A stretch of 21,225 nucleotides of DNA from a virus, in IMG/VR virus record IMGVR_UViG_3300046169_000021, positions 1 through 21,225 of that record. One strand, written 5' to 3'. The first letter of the stretch is position 1. Every line of letters begins with the position of its first letter. This document shows, one piece after another, positions 1 to 8,405 of this stretch. The position numbers and the translations under genes are program-made. Under the pieces are notes generated by a model that searched no databases, was not told the DNA's origin, and saw only the letters and a program-made list of their open reading frames with translations.

Positions 1-1782
1 TCTGCCATCTACTGTGCCGCTTACCGCAACGTTACCAACAACGTCTAATGTTTCACTAGGTTCAGTAGTACCAATACCTACTTTGCCATCTCTTGTAATG
101 TTTAAATCAGTTAAAAGTTTTTGTTCAGCTAAGGTGTCTTCAGTAGCTACAGTTTGGTCAAATACACCCAAGCCTAAGTATTTAGCATCGCCTGTTTCAC
201 CGCCACCATTATACGTAACTATTGCGTGTGCAACGCCCTCTACATAGTTGGCATGGTCGTCTGAAAATTCATTAAATATTAAAGAAGGTTTTCCATCGTG
301 ATGTATATTAGAATGAGTATCTGAATCACTAGTGACTCTAATATCCCCACCGTACACGTGTAATCTAGAGTCTGGATTATCTGTTGCGATACCTACATCA
401 TGGTCAAAATTTGCAGTACCGTCTACCCCCGCGTTTTGATAAGAATCTATGAATAATCCGCTACCGCCTCCTAAGGCTTTTAAGTGTAGTGATACATGGT
501 TACCACCACCTGCTACCATTGAATTTTGTATAGTTGCATTTTGTCCAGATACTTTTAGGTCTAAACCATTTGTCGCACTAGACGTGCTATTTTTTATTCT
601 TATTTGTGCCGAACCACCTGTAGTTTCAAAAATCGCTAAAGGCTGTGCCCAATCATTTTCATTGTCGTCTTCTACATCATAAACGTGTAGTTTAGCCGCA
701 GGTGTTGGAGGAACACCAACGGCTAGTTTATTATCGGCAGTAATACGCATGACTTCCGTGCCGTTAGTCCCAAACTTAGTATAAGTGTTGTCGTAATTCC
801 AAATTGCTGTATAATCAGTTGCAGCAAAAAGCCTAAATCCATCAGTAGCACTTGTGCCTGAATTTGTAAGCATTTGTATTGAGCTACTGCCAGCAAAATC
901 TTGAATAGTTAAAGGATAGTTAGGATTAGTAGTACCTATGCCTACTCTGTCTGATGTTGTTACATCACCAGTAAAGTTAGCACCTGTTAAGTTTGCTTTG
1001 CCTGAAATATCTTGATGCGTTGTTAAATAGTCAGAAGAATCAAAAGCTTTAACCTGTGCTAGGTTAGTTACTTCTGAATCCATTAACGCACCTGCGGCAG
1101 TTACATTAGCTGTATCCGTTACGTCCGCGCTTGCTTCGATACTATCTAGTTTAGTGCCGTCTGTAGCTAAGTCTCTACCATCTACAGTACCGCTAACTGT
1201 AATATCACCAGTAACAGTAATACCGCTTGATATAGCTTCTATTTTAGTAGAACCGTTATGAGCCAGTGTTGAGCCTAAAGCACCGTTAATAGTAGTAGTT
1301 AACGTACCACCGTCTTGTTGTGTAAGAGTGAGAGTAGAGCCAGAGTAATCGACAGCAGTAATGTGATTATTATAAGCTGTATTCCAATTAGATATGTTTG
1401 TAGCAGTAATACCGCTTGAAGCATGAGCAGAGAACACTGGGTCTGTCTCTGTGTATGACGTAAGAAATCTACCATCAAGGTCTGTAGTAACTGTACCACC
1501 GCCTAACTTAGTCAATGTAAGCACACCATTACCAGTATTAAAACTAGCTGATGTAACCTCTACATTCTGAACGGAAGCTAAATAGCTTGCCGCATCATCC
1601 GCAGAATCTTCAGCATTACTAGCAAAACCCTGTGCTTGTGACGCACTCTGAACAGCAAAAGTAGCGGCTGTTTGGGTTGCTGCTTTGTCTTCCTTTACTT
1701 CATTAGCTATTGCAGTGAGCTCTTCCAAATAGGAATTATCCGATGAATCTCCTGAGCCACCTACACCTCTGAATATAGCCAT
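1..1782 (-). CDS. Phage tail fibre / receptor-binding protein, C-terminus off the left edge
   Basis: The minus strand is open from the ATG at 1782-1780 to base 1, giving 594 residues with no stop, so the gene continues outside the window. The N-terminal 75 residues are rich in Ala, Ser, Asp and Glu and look coiled-coil-like. The rest is Thr/Gly/Ser-rich beta-type sequence. A VGIGTTxP-type strand motif recurs at about residues 280, 355 (degenerate), 461 and 568, several copies followed by a [KR]LHV-like segment, and SGTVDGR occurs at about 197 and again at the visible end. These repeats are typical of trimeric tail fibres of marine phages, which often end in an S74 chaperone domain; whether this one does cannot be seen. 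A GGAA sequence 7 bases upstream may be its ribosome binding site. It lies below the capsid terminator, so it is probably expressed less than capsid or from another promoter. Fibre role is likely; receptor specificity is unknown. Confidence 0.82.
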   Translation of the reverse strand, partial: MAIFRGVGGSGDSSDNSYLEELTAIANEVKEDKAATQTAATFAVQSASQAQGFASNAEDSADDAASYLASVQNVEVTSASFNTGNGVLTLTKLGGGTVTTDLDGRFLTSYTETDPVFSAHASSGITATNISNWNTAYNNHITAVDYSGSTLTLTQQDGGTLTTTINGALGSTLAHNGSTKIEAISSGITVTGDITVSGTVDGRDLATDGTKLDSIEASADVTDTANVTAAGALMDSEVTNLAQVKAFDSSDYLTTHQDISGKANLTGANFTGDVTTSDRVGIGTTNPNYPLTIQDFAGSSSIQMLTNSGTSATDGFRLFAATDYTAIWNYDNTYTKFGTNGTEVMRITADNKLAVGVPPTPAAKLHVYDVEDDNENDWAQPLAIFETTGGSAQIRIKNSTSSATNGLDLKVSGQNATIQNSMVAGGGNHVSLHLKALGGGSGLFIDSYQNAGVDGTANFDHDVGIATDNPDSRLHVYGGDIRVTSDSDTHSNIHHDGKPSLIFNEFSDDHANYVEGVAHAIVTYNGGGETGDAKYLGLGVFDQTVATEDTLAEQKLLTDLNITRDGKVGIGTTEPSETLDVVGNVAVSGTVDGR

Positions 1783-1800
1783 GAAACATTCCTATAGTTA

Positions 1801-1860
1801 AAAAAAAAAAAGAATAGTATAAAAAAGAAAAGGGGAAAGGGGCTTCCGAAGAAACCCCTT
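1801..1860 (-). terminator. Rho-independent terminator after the capsid gene
   Basis: Read on the minus strand, bases 1860-1837 form a 10-bp stem (one G-U pair) closed by a UUCG tetraloop, C(UUCG)G. It is followed by T-rich sequence and a run of about eleven T (the A-run at 1801-1811 on the plus strand). It starts 12 bases after the capsid stop codon, which suggests it insulates the highly expressed capsid gene from the tail fibre. Confidence 0.92.
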
Positions 1861-1871
1861 AAGTACTACTA

Positions 1872-2807
1872 TTAGCTTACAGTTAGTACGAAACCTGCTT
1901 CAGGACGTACTACTTGTGTACCGTACAAAGTATCAGCAGTATATAAAGTAGCAAGGAAGTCTTGCTTATACTGAGTCTGTGAACGAACACCTTGTTGCTC
2001 GGCAAGAACCATAGCATCTTTGTGGAACAAGTATGCGCCTTTACCACCGAAAGTAGTCGGGCAGTTGTTAGAAACAAATACGTCAACACCGTACAAGTTA
2101 CCAATCTGACCATTCACTACTGTCTGACCGTTTACGAAATCGCTAGATGAGAAACGCTCTTCAGCCATGATTGCGTTACGAGCAGAAGGTGGAATAACCA
2201 TGCAACGACCGTCCATAGGTACGTCAGCTTCATCCATTTTCTGAATGATAGAACGGAATGCCGCGTCAGTGAAAGCACCAATAGTGTTACCAGTAGTTGC
2301 TAGTGCAGTAGTACCGTCAGAAGCAAAAGAGTTAGTGTGTACAAAGTCTTCTGTACCAGTAGCACCGTCACCAAATAGTTTACCTAAGTCAAACAAGTCA
2401 GTATCAACTTGGTTAGCTAGAGCGTAACCTGCGTCACCAGTGTAGAACTGACGAAGAGATGCAAGTGCTTGTGCTTCAGTGATGTCTTCGATTAGACGTG
2501 AGTACTCGAAGTGCTTGTCGATTGTTACTAGTACTTCTGACTCAGTGTCTGCCTGAATAGTTACTGCTGTACCTGCGGCTTTAGCGTTAGCTGAACCACG
2601 AGTAGGCTTAGGAATGTGAAGGGTATCACCTTTCTTGCCAGTCATAGAAAGTTTCTTAACTAGGTTAGCTAGTACAAGATTCTTCTGATAAGCGGCAACA
2701 ACTTCGTCACTCCAGATTTCTGGGATAAAAGTTGCCGCGTTAGCGTTACCTACGACTGTGCTGTTTGAACTACCATCGGCAGTTGCGGGATATGTTGATG
2801 TAGCCAT
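1872..2807 (-). CDS. Major capsid protein
   Basis: 311 residues. The protein builds the icosahedral head. Evidence is the overall composition (Ala/Thr/Asp-rich, no membrane segment), the conserved-looking stretch at residues 57-71 with GKKGDTLHIPKPTRG, which fits the extended-loop region of HK97-fold coats of podovirus type, and its position directly after a scaffold gene and downstream of terminase and portal. The length is slightly shorter than T7 gp10A (about 345 residues). The start is supported by AAGGTG 8 bases upstream of ATG. The gap to scaffold is 23 bases with no promoter, so both are probably on one transcript starting at 4240-4268. A strong terminator follows. The call is by family style and synteny, not by catalytic motif. 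Confidence 0.88.
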   Translation of the reverse strand: MATSTYPATADGSSNSTVVGNANAATFIPEIWSDEVVAAYQKNLVLANLVKKLSMTGKKGDTLHIPKPTRGSANAKAAGTAVTIQADTESEVLVTIDKHFEYSRLIEDITEAQALASLRQFYTGDAGYALANQVDTDLFDLGKLFGDGATGTEDFVHTNSFASDGTTALATTGNTIGAFTDAAFRSIIQKMDEADVPMDGRCMVIPPSARNAIMAEERFSSSDFVNGQTVVNGQIGNLYGVDVFVSNNCPTTFGGKGAYLFHKDAMVLAEQQGVRSQTQYKQDFLATLYTADTLYGTQVVRPEAGFVLTVS

Positions 2808-2830
2808 TTTAATTCACCTTATAAATAATA

Positions 2831-3616
2831 TTAGTTTCGTACCCTCCCTTCTGCATACGCTTGCATAATCTCATTTGATAGTGCTTGGTATCTGTCTGGG
2901 TCAGTACGCATTAGTTTAATAATGTCTGCGCGTCTGTAGACTTTCTTGGCTCTCTGTTCACCACTACCACGAGCATTGCCTGTAGATGCGGATTTAACAG
3001 ATTGCTTTCGTTGTTGTTTCTCATTGGCGGCAGTTTGACTGACAACCTGTTGACGTTCCTTCCATAGGGAAAATAGTTCGTCAGCGGCATCTACATCATA
3101 CTGTTGGTCTGCCAAAGCAAAGAGCCGCGTCCTAATCTTCGAAGCTTTAATCCAATCAAGGAACTTAGCGTCTTGCAATATGCCCTGCATTTCAGGGTGT
3201 TTGGTTTGCAATTCAGCCCTAGCCGTTGATTGTCTGTATTGGTTGCTGATATTCTCAGCTTCCTTAATCTTCGGGTGATTATTAATTGCTCTCTCGACTG
3301 CCTTGTCAGGGTCAGAGAAAAAATCTACTTCTTCGTCAGCATATGTTTCTTGTGTTGCATTTTCGGTGAGTTGTGTCTGAATGTAGCCATCAACAACCTT
3401 TCGTAAGTCACCCACTTCAGAACTTTGTTTACCTAAGAGTTTTTCAGCTTCTTGGTGCATCCTTACTATCTCGGCTGTACTCTTCCCTTGATACTTCTCA
3501 GGTATGTCTGACTCAGGTTCTTCAAGAGTTGCCTCAGCTTGAGGTTCTTGTTCTAGCGTTGTGTCAATGTCGTTCTCTTCTACGTCTTCTGGACGCTCAT
3601 CTGTTAGTCGTGCCAT
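2831..3616 (-). CDS. Capsid assembly scaffolding protein
   Basis: 261 residues, strongly charged and predicted mostly helical. The first 40 residues are very acidic (Glu/Asp-rich). PEKYQGKSTAEIVRMHQEAE at about residues 39-58 is the pattern seen near the N-terminus of many podovirus scaffolds. The centre is helical, and the C-terminus is basic (QRAKKVYRRADIIKLMR onward), which suits a helix that contacts the coat protein, as in P22. The position immediately upstream of the major capsid gene supports the role. The start is preceded by GGAG 9 bases upstream on the minus strand. The protein should be present in procapsids and absent from or cleaved in mature virions; no protease gene is seen in the window. 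Confidence 0.85.
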   Translation of the reverse strand: MARLTDERPEDVEENDIDTTLEQEPQAEATLEEPESDIPEKYQGKSTAEIVRMHQEAEKLLGKQSSEVGDLRKVVDGYIQTQLTENATQETYADEEVDFFSDPDKAVERAINNHPKIKEAENISNQYRQSTARAELQTKHPEMQGILQDAKFLDWIKASKIRTRLFALADQQYDVDAADELFSLWKERQQVVSQTAANEKQQRKQSVKSASTGNARGSGEQRAKKVYRRADIIKLMRTDPDRYQALSNEIMQAYAEGRVRN

Positions 3617-3659
3617 TATTAAACTCCGTGATTAATATCATTATGGAGGTGTATTAAGT

Positions 3660-3691
3660 GTAAGGGTTCTATGGTCGAGAGTTAACCTTAC
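3660..3691 (-). other. Intercistronic hairpin between zinc-ribbon gene and scaffold
   Basis: GTAAGG(G)TT at 3660-3668 pairs with AACCTTAC at 3684-3691, with one bulged base and a 15-base loop. It sits directly after the stop codon of the upstream minus-strand gene and 44 bases before the scaffold start. There is no T-run after it on the minus strand, so it is not a good terminator. An RNA-processing or stability element is possible. Confidence 0.4.
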
Positions 3692-3692
3692 G

Positions 3693-3920
3693 TTATAGTG
3701 TTACGCCATGCTTCCTTTCATGCTTGATTTGTTTGTCCCGCTGTTTAGCCCATCTTTCTTTACCTGCGGGAGAGTTCATATCTCGCTTTATCTTTACAGG
3801 CGTAATAATCTTTCTAGCCTTCAACTCACAATCAGGGCAATCAACTTCTTCTACGTCTGAGTATCTGAGAAAATCGTTGACGTGTCCGTTGTCACATTGA
3901 AAATCGTATAAACGTCTCAT
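3693..3920 (-). CDS. Small FmdB-like zinc-ribbon protein
   Basis: 75 residues. The N-terminus reads YDFQCDNGH, then 14 residues later CPDC, giving Cys9, His13, Cys28 and Cys31 as likely zinc ligands in the FmdB-type zinc-ribbon arrangement. The C-terminal half is basic (Lys/Arg-rich) and could bind nucleic acid. The start overlaps the stop of the preceding gene by 4 bases (ATGA-type), so the two are probably translationally coupled. Similar small zinc-ribbon proteins are common in the head-gene region of podovirus-like genomes, but their function is not established. It could help head assembly or regulate late genes; nothing in the sequence decides this. Confidence 0.75.
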   Translation of the reverse strand: MRRLYDFQCDNGHVNDFLRYSDVEEVDCPDCELKARKIITPVKIKRDMNSPAGKERWAKQRDKQIKHERKHGVTL

Positions 3921-4168
3921 TCTTCCGAGTCGTCTTCTTCTTGTGCTTGTTGTTTAGCTGTTTCTATCTGTGACTCTAGGTTCAGCATATTAGCCATGAC
4001 TACAAGTTGTCCCTTACGAAAGTTAAGGTCTTTGTCGTCTTTACAGGCTTCTACGGAGTTGACCTGTTCTGCACTTCCTTTAAAGTCTTGCATCAAGTTC
4101 TTCCAACCATCTGTACGGAACATCTCTTCAAAGGAACGATAGTACTTCTCTAGTTCTACATCAGTCAT
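3917..4168 (-). CDS. Conserved small acidic protein of the head module, function unknown
   Basis: 83 residues, predicted mainly helical, with a very acidic C-terminus (EEDDSEE). It is the first gene after the internal minus-strand promoter at 4240-4268 and overlaps the next gene by 4 bases. The pattern (short N-terminal helix with YYRSFEEMF, a central LNFRKGQLVVM segment) resembles proteins I recall from marine podovirus genomes between portal and scaffold, where they are annotated as hypothetical. No catalytic motif, membrane segment or cysteine pair is visible. A role in head assembly is inferred from position alone. Confidence 0.7.
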   Translation of the reverse strand: MTDVELEKYYRSFEEMFRTDGWKNLMQDFKGSAEQVNSVEACKDDKDLNFRKGQLVVMANMLNLESQIETAKQQAQEEDDSEE

Positions 4169-4239
4169 TTACTGTTTCTCCCTATAGGACAGCTTTAATT
4201 AATAATTTAAATAACATACTTAATGTATATTATAGTAAT

Positions 4240-4268
4240 ATTATACCATAGTTTACTAAGAATGTCAA
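4240..4268 (-). promoter_or_regulatory. Consensus sigma-70 promoter for the scaffold-capsid operon
   Basis: On the minus strand, TTGACA (4268-4263) is followed by a 17-base spacer and TATAAT (4245-4240), a perfect match to the sigma-70 consensus. It lies in the only sizeable gap of the left arm (4169-4271), in front of the gene starting at 4168. The upstream context AGTACTTGACATT is shared with the promoter at 9659-9687. Confidence 0.88.
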
Positions 4269-4271
4269 GTA

Positions 4272-4670
4272 CTATTTACGATGTCTTGCTGTTTTCTTTG
4301 CAATCTTTTTAGGTTGTTTACTTACTTGTTTACCCGCTTTGGTGTCAGCACGTTTCTTACGTGTCGTAGCGGCATATTCTTTCTTGGTCAAAGCCTCACG
4401 TGCCTTCTTAGGCAAGTAACGCTCACCTGTAGCCTTCTTACTTTGAGTACTGGGTTTACCTGACTTAGTACCCCATTCCTCTTTAGTCCACTTAGAGAGA
4501 GACTTCTGGGCTTTGGTCTTACCGCCAGTATAACCACCGCCCGCCTTTTTGTAGCGTTGAGTGGCTAACTGTGCCTTACGAGCAGACCATTGCCCTGCCT
4601 TCCCGCCTTTGCTTCCTGCTTTGACTGCGGCTACGATGCGCTTCCATTTAGCTTCATCGGTTCTAGCCAT
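4272..4670 (-). CDS. Highly basic protein, DUF5872-like
   Basis: 132 residues with a very high Lys/Arg content and almost no acidic stretches, so it should be strongly positively charged. The segment WTKEEWGTKSGKPSTQ followed by GERYLPKKAREALTKKEYAA and a KQPKKIAKKTA tail matches the pattern of the DUF5872 family found in viruses. The family has no established function. It follows the 33-residue basic gene by one base and belongs to a trio of basic proteins downstream of portal. Possible roles are DNA condensation or ejection, or coating of the packaged genome, all inferred only from charge and position. Confidence 0.78.
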   Translation of the reverse strand: MARTDEAKWKRIVAAVKAGSKGGKAGQWSARKAQLATQRYKKAGGGYTGGKTKAQKSLSKWTKEEWGTKSGKPSTQSKKATGERYLPKKAREALTKKEYAATTRKKRADTKAGKQVSKQPKKIAKKTARHRK

Positions 4671-4672
4671 AG

Positions 4673-4774
4673 TTACTTACCTTTCTTCATTGGCTTCTTT
4701 TTAGCTTTAGTTGCAGTTTTCTTTTTAGGTGGTCTTCCAACTTTACTGCCGTATGTACCTTTACCGTATGGCAT
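4673..4774 (-). CDS. Tiny basic protein (33 residues)
   Basis: ATG at 4774-4772, TAA at 4675-4673. The product starts MPYGKGTYGSKVGRPPKKK and continues Lys-rich to the end, with 13 Lys in 33 residues. A GGGAG 8 bases upstream of the ATG is a good ribosome binding site, and the stop lies 2 bases from the ATG of the next gene, so it fits the operon. The GRPPKKK segment resembles an AT-hook core. Short proteins with this MPYGKGTYG start occur in many marine phages. The function is unknown. Confidence 0.72.
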   Translation of the reverse strand: MPYGKGTYGSKVGRPPKKKTATKAKKKPMKKGK

Positions 4775-4787
4775 AGTTATCTCCCGA

Positions 4788-5072
4788 TTACCATTTTGAT
4801 TTATTTGCCCAATAAGCCGCAGACATTTTGCCTTTGGCTATATTCTTGGCGTGTCGTGCTTTGAACGATTTACGTCTAGCTTTCTCAGCGGCAGTCTTAG
4901 GATTCTTACCTGCGCCTGAGACTCCTTGCTGTCCATAGCGTATGGTTTTAACCTTGTCACCTTCCTTAGCTACTACTACGTGAGACTTAGTAGGGTGACT
5001 AGGTGTACGCTTTGGTTTGTTAAATCCAGAGACTCCTGCTCTAGCTAGTCTTGGGTCTTTTTTTACTGGCAT
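4788..5072 (-). CDS. Conserved small basic protein following portal
   Basis: 94 residues, Lys/Arg-rich and with no acidic patches. The C-terminal half (VSGAGKNPKTAAEKARRKSF, then ARHAKNIAKGKMSAAYWANK) is a distinctive conserved-looking block that I associate with small basic proteins beside portal genes of marine phages. The ATG overlaps the portal stop codon by one base (TAATG arrangement), indicating coupled translation. No enzymatic motif is seen. Together with the two neighbouring basic proteins it could be a DNA-binding virion protein; this is inference. Confidence 0.75.
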   Translation of the reverse strand: MPVKKDPRLARAGVSGFNKPKRTPSHPTKSHVVVAKEGDKVKTIRYGQQGVSGAGKNPKTAAEKARRKSFKARHAKNIAKGKMSAAYWANKSKW

Positions 5073-7150
5073 TAGGCTTCTCCTTGCGGGATTCCTTGAG
5101 GACGCGGAGGTCTAATTCCAACGCCTCCAGTTTGCGGTCTTGGGATTGAAACGCTTTGTTGACTTGCTCTATTGCCTCGTTGAACTGGCGTTGTGTTATC
5201 ATTTGCTTTTCCTTGTGAGGTTTCTTTAACGGCTACTTCACGTTCTTTTAGTAACTGCTCTGATATTTTAAGACGTTTTTCAAACTCTTTATCATCACCG
5301 TCTCCTTTTTTAAGATTGGCTGTAACGGCTTTAATTCGGTCAATTTCAAGCTCTTGTGGCACTACTTGCGCTTCGGCTGACAGTTTTTGCGCTCTTGCTT
5401 GTGATTCTATGGCTTGTCCTTGTAAAGCCGCAGTTTGTGACTTCTGGAACTCCATCTGAGCTTGTTGTGCCATTTGAGACATTTGCTGTGCTTGTGGGTT
5501 AGGCTGATTGGCTTGTTGCAATGCTGAAATAAGCTCTTCGCGGTTAGATAAGTTCATGTTATCAATAATTGACATGATTAACTGTGAGTACATAGGGTTG
5601 TCTTGTTGCATTGTCTGTAATAGCTGTACAAGCTGTGTAACCTCATACTCACGAGCAATGATACCTAGACTGCTAGACGTATGAAACTTGTAGTCTGCTA
5701 CAGGATAACGCTCAGGATTAAACTGCATATAACGATGTGCGGCTTTAGTTACGAATGGAATAAGGAAAGATTCTTGGAAGTTAATCAATGTACGCTTGTG
5801 TCGTTTAATAATAGCACCGAGGCTCATAGAAACACCTGCGGCAGTTGACTCACCATTAATAGAGCCTGCGATACCCGCAGAATCAATAGCACCTGTAGCT
5901 GTCTGTACCATCTTTTGTAGTTCAGCGGCTTGCCCGAAAGTAACTTGACTAACATTACCGAAGTTTAATGGCTGTAGGACTTCAGAAGGGTTTCCGTTGG
6001 TTAGAATAGTCTTTCCTGCTCGTACCTCTGCTCGCGCACCTCTAGGCATACGTGTAGCATCAATAGCCATCATTGGGTGTATAGTAAGTGCTAAGGCATC
6101 AATTCTAGCGCGTAGTTCTGCGTCTAACGCCTTTTGAGAGTTATACCCTTTCTCACATACTCCTCGACCCCAGAAACGACTAGGAACGACATCCCACGGG
6201 AATGCAACGACAGGTCTGTCACCCATCATGTATGGGTTCTCTTCAGCCTTAAGCAATGTACCGTCATTAGCAATAATTACAATAGCTTCTACGTAATATG
6301 AGTTGTTTTCTTCATTATCAACCAGTTCTTCTACCTCTTCGTCGTCTTCTTCTTCTTGTGAGGCTGTTAATAAATGACGAGGTACTAAACCATAGTACTT
6401 AGTTAGACGTACTTTATCGTCCTCAAATACTGCTAGGTCTTTATCTGGTTCAATGTCAAAGTCCGATGGTGCATCACCTACGTATACGTCACGATAGACT
6501 CCTGCTTCCTGTAGTTGCTCTACAGAGTGCATAGGTACAAACTCATCTACCGCACAGCCTAATGCTTCCTCAATGGAAGTAGCCAGTGGGTCAATAAGGA
6601 AGTTCTGTGGCATTACTGGTCGTAGCTTTACGCAAGTCTTATCTACGATGTTGACACCAACCGCTGTTAAATCCCCACCCATAACAGGCTGTGTTGCAGG
6701 TTGAAACTCTTTCTCTTCTTCTAATACTACTTCAGCGATGCCTGTACCGAATACAGCCGCGTTAATAAGGCACTCAGCTACGCTCTTACGGACTTTATTC
6801 TTTTTAAAGTCTTTGTATAGGACTTCACGTAACATCGCTATATCACGCTTCTCGTTGTCCGCTACGTCATCCTCAATGTCAAACCACTTACCACGACCAA
6901 AGGTAGCTTCCTCTAGTTCCGCAACGGATGACTCAACTGCTTGCTGTAGCGCAGGGGAAATAATACGTGAGCGTTCTGACTCTCTGGTCTTATCCTCTGC
7001 CGCCCACTGACCACGCCATAGGCGATAGTACTCATCAAACTTCTGTGAGTAGTTAGACTCATAGTGGTCACGCCAACTTTGACATTTATCAATGACCCAA
7101 CCTTCTAAGTCTTGCTCCAGTGTAAACTCTTCCTTATCTTCTAGTAACAT
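5072..7150 (-). CDS. Portal protein
   Basis: 692 residues, within the range for podovirus-type portals. The portal is the dodecameric ring at the head vertex through which DNA is packaged and ejected and to which scaffold and terminase bind. It lies one base after the large terminase stop, the usual order. The N-terminal third has the Trp/Tyr-rich helical pattern YYRLWRGQWAAEDK and the ISPALQQAVESSVAELEEA segment, typical of portals. The last 150 residues are Gln/Ala-rich helix (QQANQPNPQAQQMSQMAQQA) ending in a Pro/Gly-rich tail, as in the barrel or C-terminal region of long portals. The start ATG at 7150-7148 is the first after the terminase stop. No inteins or breaks are seen. Confidence 0.9.
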   Translation of the reverse strand: MLLEDKEEFTLEQDLEGWVIDKCQSWRDHYESNYSQKFDEYYRLWRGQWAAEDKTRESERSRIISPALQQAVESSVAELEEATFGRGKWFDIEDDVADNEKRDIAMLREVLYKDFKKNKVRKSVAECLINAAVFGTGIAEVVLEEEKEFQPATQPVMGGDLTAVGVNIVDKTCVKLRPVMPQNFLIDPLATSIEEALGCAVDEFVPMHSVEQLQEAGVYRDVYVGDAPSDFDIEPDKDLAVFEDDKVRLTKYYGLVPRHLLTASQEEEDDEEVEELVDNEENNSYYVEAIVIIANDGTLLKAEENPYMMGDRPVVAFPWDVVPSRFWGRGVCEKGYNSQKALDAELRARIDALALTIHPMMAIDATRMPRGARAEVRAGKTILTNGNPSEVLQPLNFGNVSQVTFGQAAELQKMVQTATGAIDSAGIAGSINGESTAAGVSMSLGAIIKRHKRTLINFQESFLIPFVTKAAHRYMQFNPERYPVADYKFHTSSSLGIIAREYEVTQLVQLLQTMQQDNPMYSQLIMSIIDNMNLSNREELISALQQANQPNPQAQQMSQMAQQAQMEFQKSQTAALQGQAIESQARAQKLSAEAQVVPQELEIDRIKAVTANLKKGDGDDKEFEKRLKISEQLLKEREVAVKETSQGKANDNTTPVQRGNRASQQSVSIPRPQTGGVGIRPPRPQGIPQGEA

Positions 7151-7151
7151 A

Positions 7152-8405
7152 TTAGTACCCTGCGTAAGTATCTAAAAATTCAAATTCTTCTTCCACATAG
7201 TCCGAGGTGTAGGCTATGTTAGCCAACTGGTCTATGTAAGCGAGTGAGTCAATCAAGTCATCGTGTACAAGTTGATTGGGGAATTGAAACAGCTCATCTA
7301 AGAACTCTGTATTCCACGAACCCTTGTTAAGTGTAATCTTACCGTGTTCAAACCTACCTTGCAAAGCCCACACGATTCTATCGGTCTTCTTCTTGTTGCC
7401 GTGAGTTAGTTCCTCAATACGGAAGAACCTATCATTAGCCTTCATTAAGTCTGAGATGTATGGAAGTACAGCGTTCTTTAACGCCCCTTTCTCGATACCC
7501 ACGGACACTGGACGATAGTCTCGTACAGCTTCAAAGATTTTACGTGCAGTTTCTTCCACACCCCAACGACCATGAATGATGTCAGCAACGTACCAACCTT
7601 CTTCATTTGCTTTAACAACCGAGATAGCCGTTTGGTCAAGTCGTTTAGTTTTAGTTGTAGCTTTTGCCACATCAGCAAACCCCGCCAAATCGACAGCAAT
7701 ATAATACTGACCACTAGTGGGTTCTTCTTCAGAAAACTTAATGTAATCTTCTTTAAATAATTCACTGCCCTGTGCCTCGAAGGATGCCATGAACTCCTGA
7801 CGAAAACTAAAGGCTGACATAGACTTTTTAGCCGCTTCAATTTCTTCAGGGTCTAGTAGTGGATTATCATAGCTTGTAAAGTGATAACCTACAAAGGTCT
7901 CATCCTTTGACACACAAGCATAAGTATATAAGTCATAGAAGTGATTACGTCCCATTGGCGTACCAATGAATAACGCATCTCCCTTTTGGTCAGCTAGTGC
8001 AGGTCTAAGGATTTGCTCCCAGACCTCTGGCTTCATATCTGCATACTCATCCATAACGAGGAACTTAAGACTGACACCACGCATGGTTTCTGGTCTATCT
8101 GCACCCTTTAGTGCTATGGTTGCCCCGTTGACTAGCTTTATTTGTAAGTTATTAACATGACTAGAAGTTATGACGGGGTTGCCAATCTCCATCAATACCT
8201 GCCACATAATGTCCCTAGCCTGACCCTGTGTAGGTGCAACGTAGAACACATGACCCTTGTCCGACTGTAAAGCCCTGATGATTAACATCCATGCGGCTAG
8301 TCTGGACTTGCCTGTACGTCTACCTGCGGCTATGACCTTGAATCTAGTTGTGTCCTCAAAGACTTCCTGTTGCCACGGTAGTAGCGATACGTTTAACTCA
8401 GTCAT
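7152..8405 (-). CDS. terL: Terminase large subunit (packaging ATPase-nuclease)
   Basis: 417 residues. It pumps DNA into the procapsid and cuts the concatemer. The ATPase domain shows Walker A AGRRTGKS (residues 27-34), Walker B FLVMDEYA (Asp119, Glu120) and the coupling motif GTP (148-150). The RNase H-fold nuclease domain shows AVDLAG (Asp239), GIEKGA (Glu305) and VHDDLIDSLAY (Asp382/383, Asp386), which fit the three catalytic acidic positions. The protein is compact compared with T7 gp19 (586) but complete. Its ATG overlaps the upstream stop codon by one base. The N-terminal PWQQEVFEDTTRFKVIAAG stretch is the usual adenine-binding Q-motif region. Confidence 0.95.
   Translation of the reverse strand: MTELNVSLLPWQQEVFEDTTRFKVIAAGRRTGKSRLAAWMLIIRALQSDKGHVFYVAPTQGQARDIMWQVLMEIGNPVITSSHVNNLQIKLVNGATIALKGADRPETMRGVSLKFLVMDEYADMKPEVWEQILRPALADQKGDALFIGTPMGRNHFYDLYTYACVSKDETFVGYHFTSYDNPLLDPEEIEAAKKSMSAFSFRQEFMASFEAQGSELFKEDYIKFSEEEPTSGQYYIAVDLAGFADVAKATTKTKRLDQTAISVVKANEEGWYVADIIHGRWGVEETARKIFEAVRDYRPVSVGIEKGALKNAVLPYISDLMKANDRFFRIEELTHGNKKKTDRIVWALQGRFEHGKITLNKGSWNTEFLDELFQFPNQLVHDDLIDSLAYIDQLANIAYTSDYVEEEFEFLDTYAGY

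Noticed and set aside
14-682. Two plus-strand frames of 77 codons in the left end
   Set aside because: They are antisense to the continuous tail fibre frame, low-complexity, and without ribosome binding sites.
7478-7840. Second minus-strand frame of 120 codons inside the large terminase gene
   Set aside because: Alternate frame of the nuclease domain of the terminase; composition is random-like.
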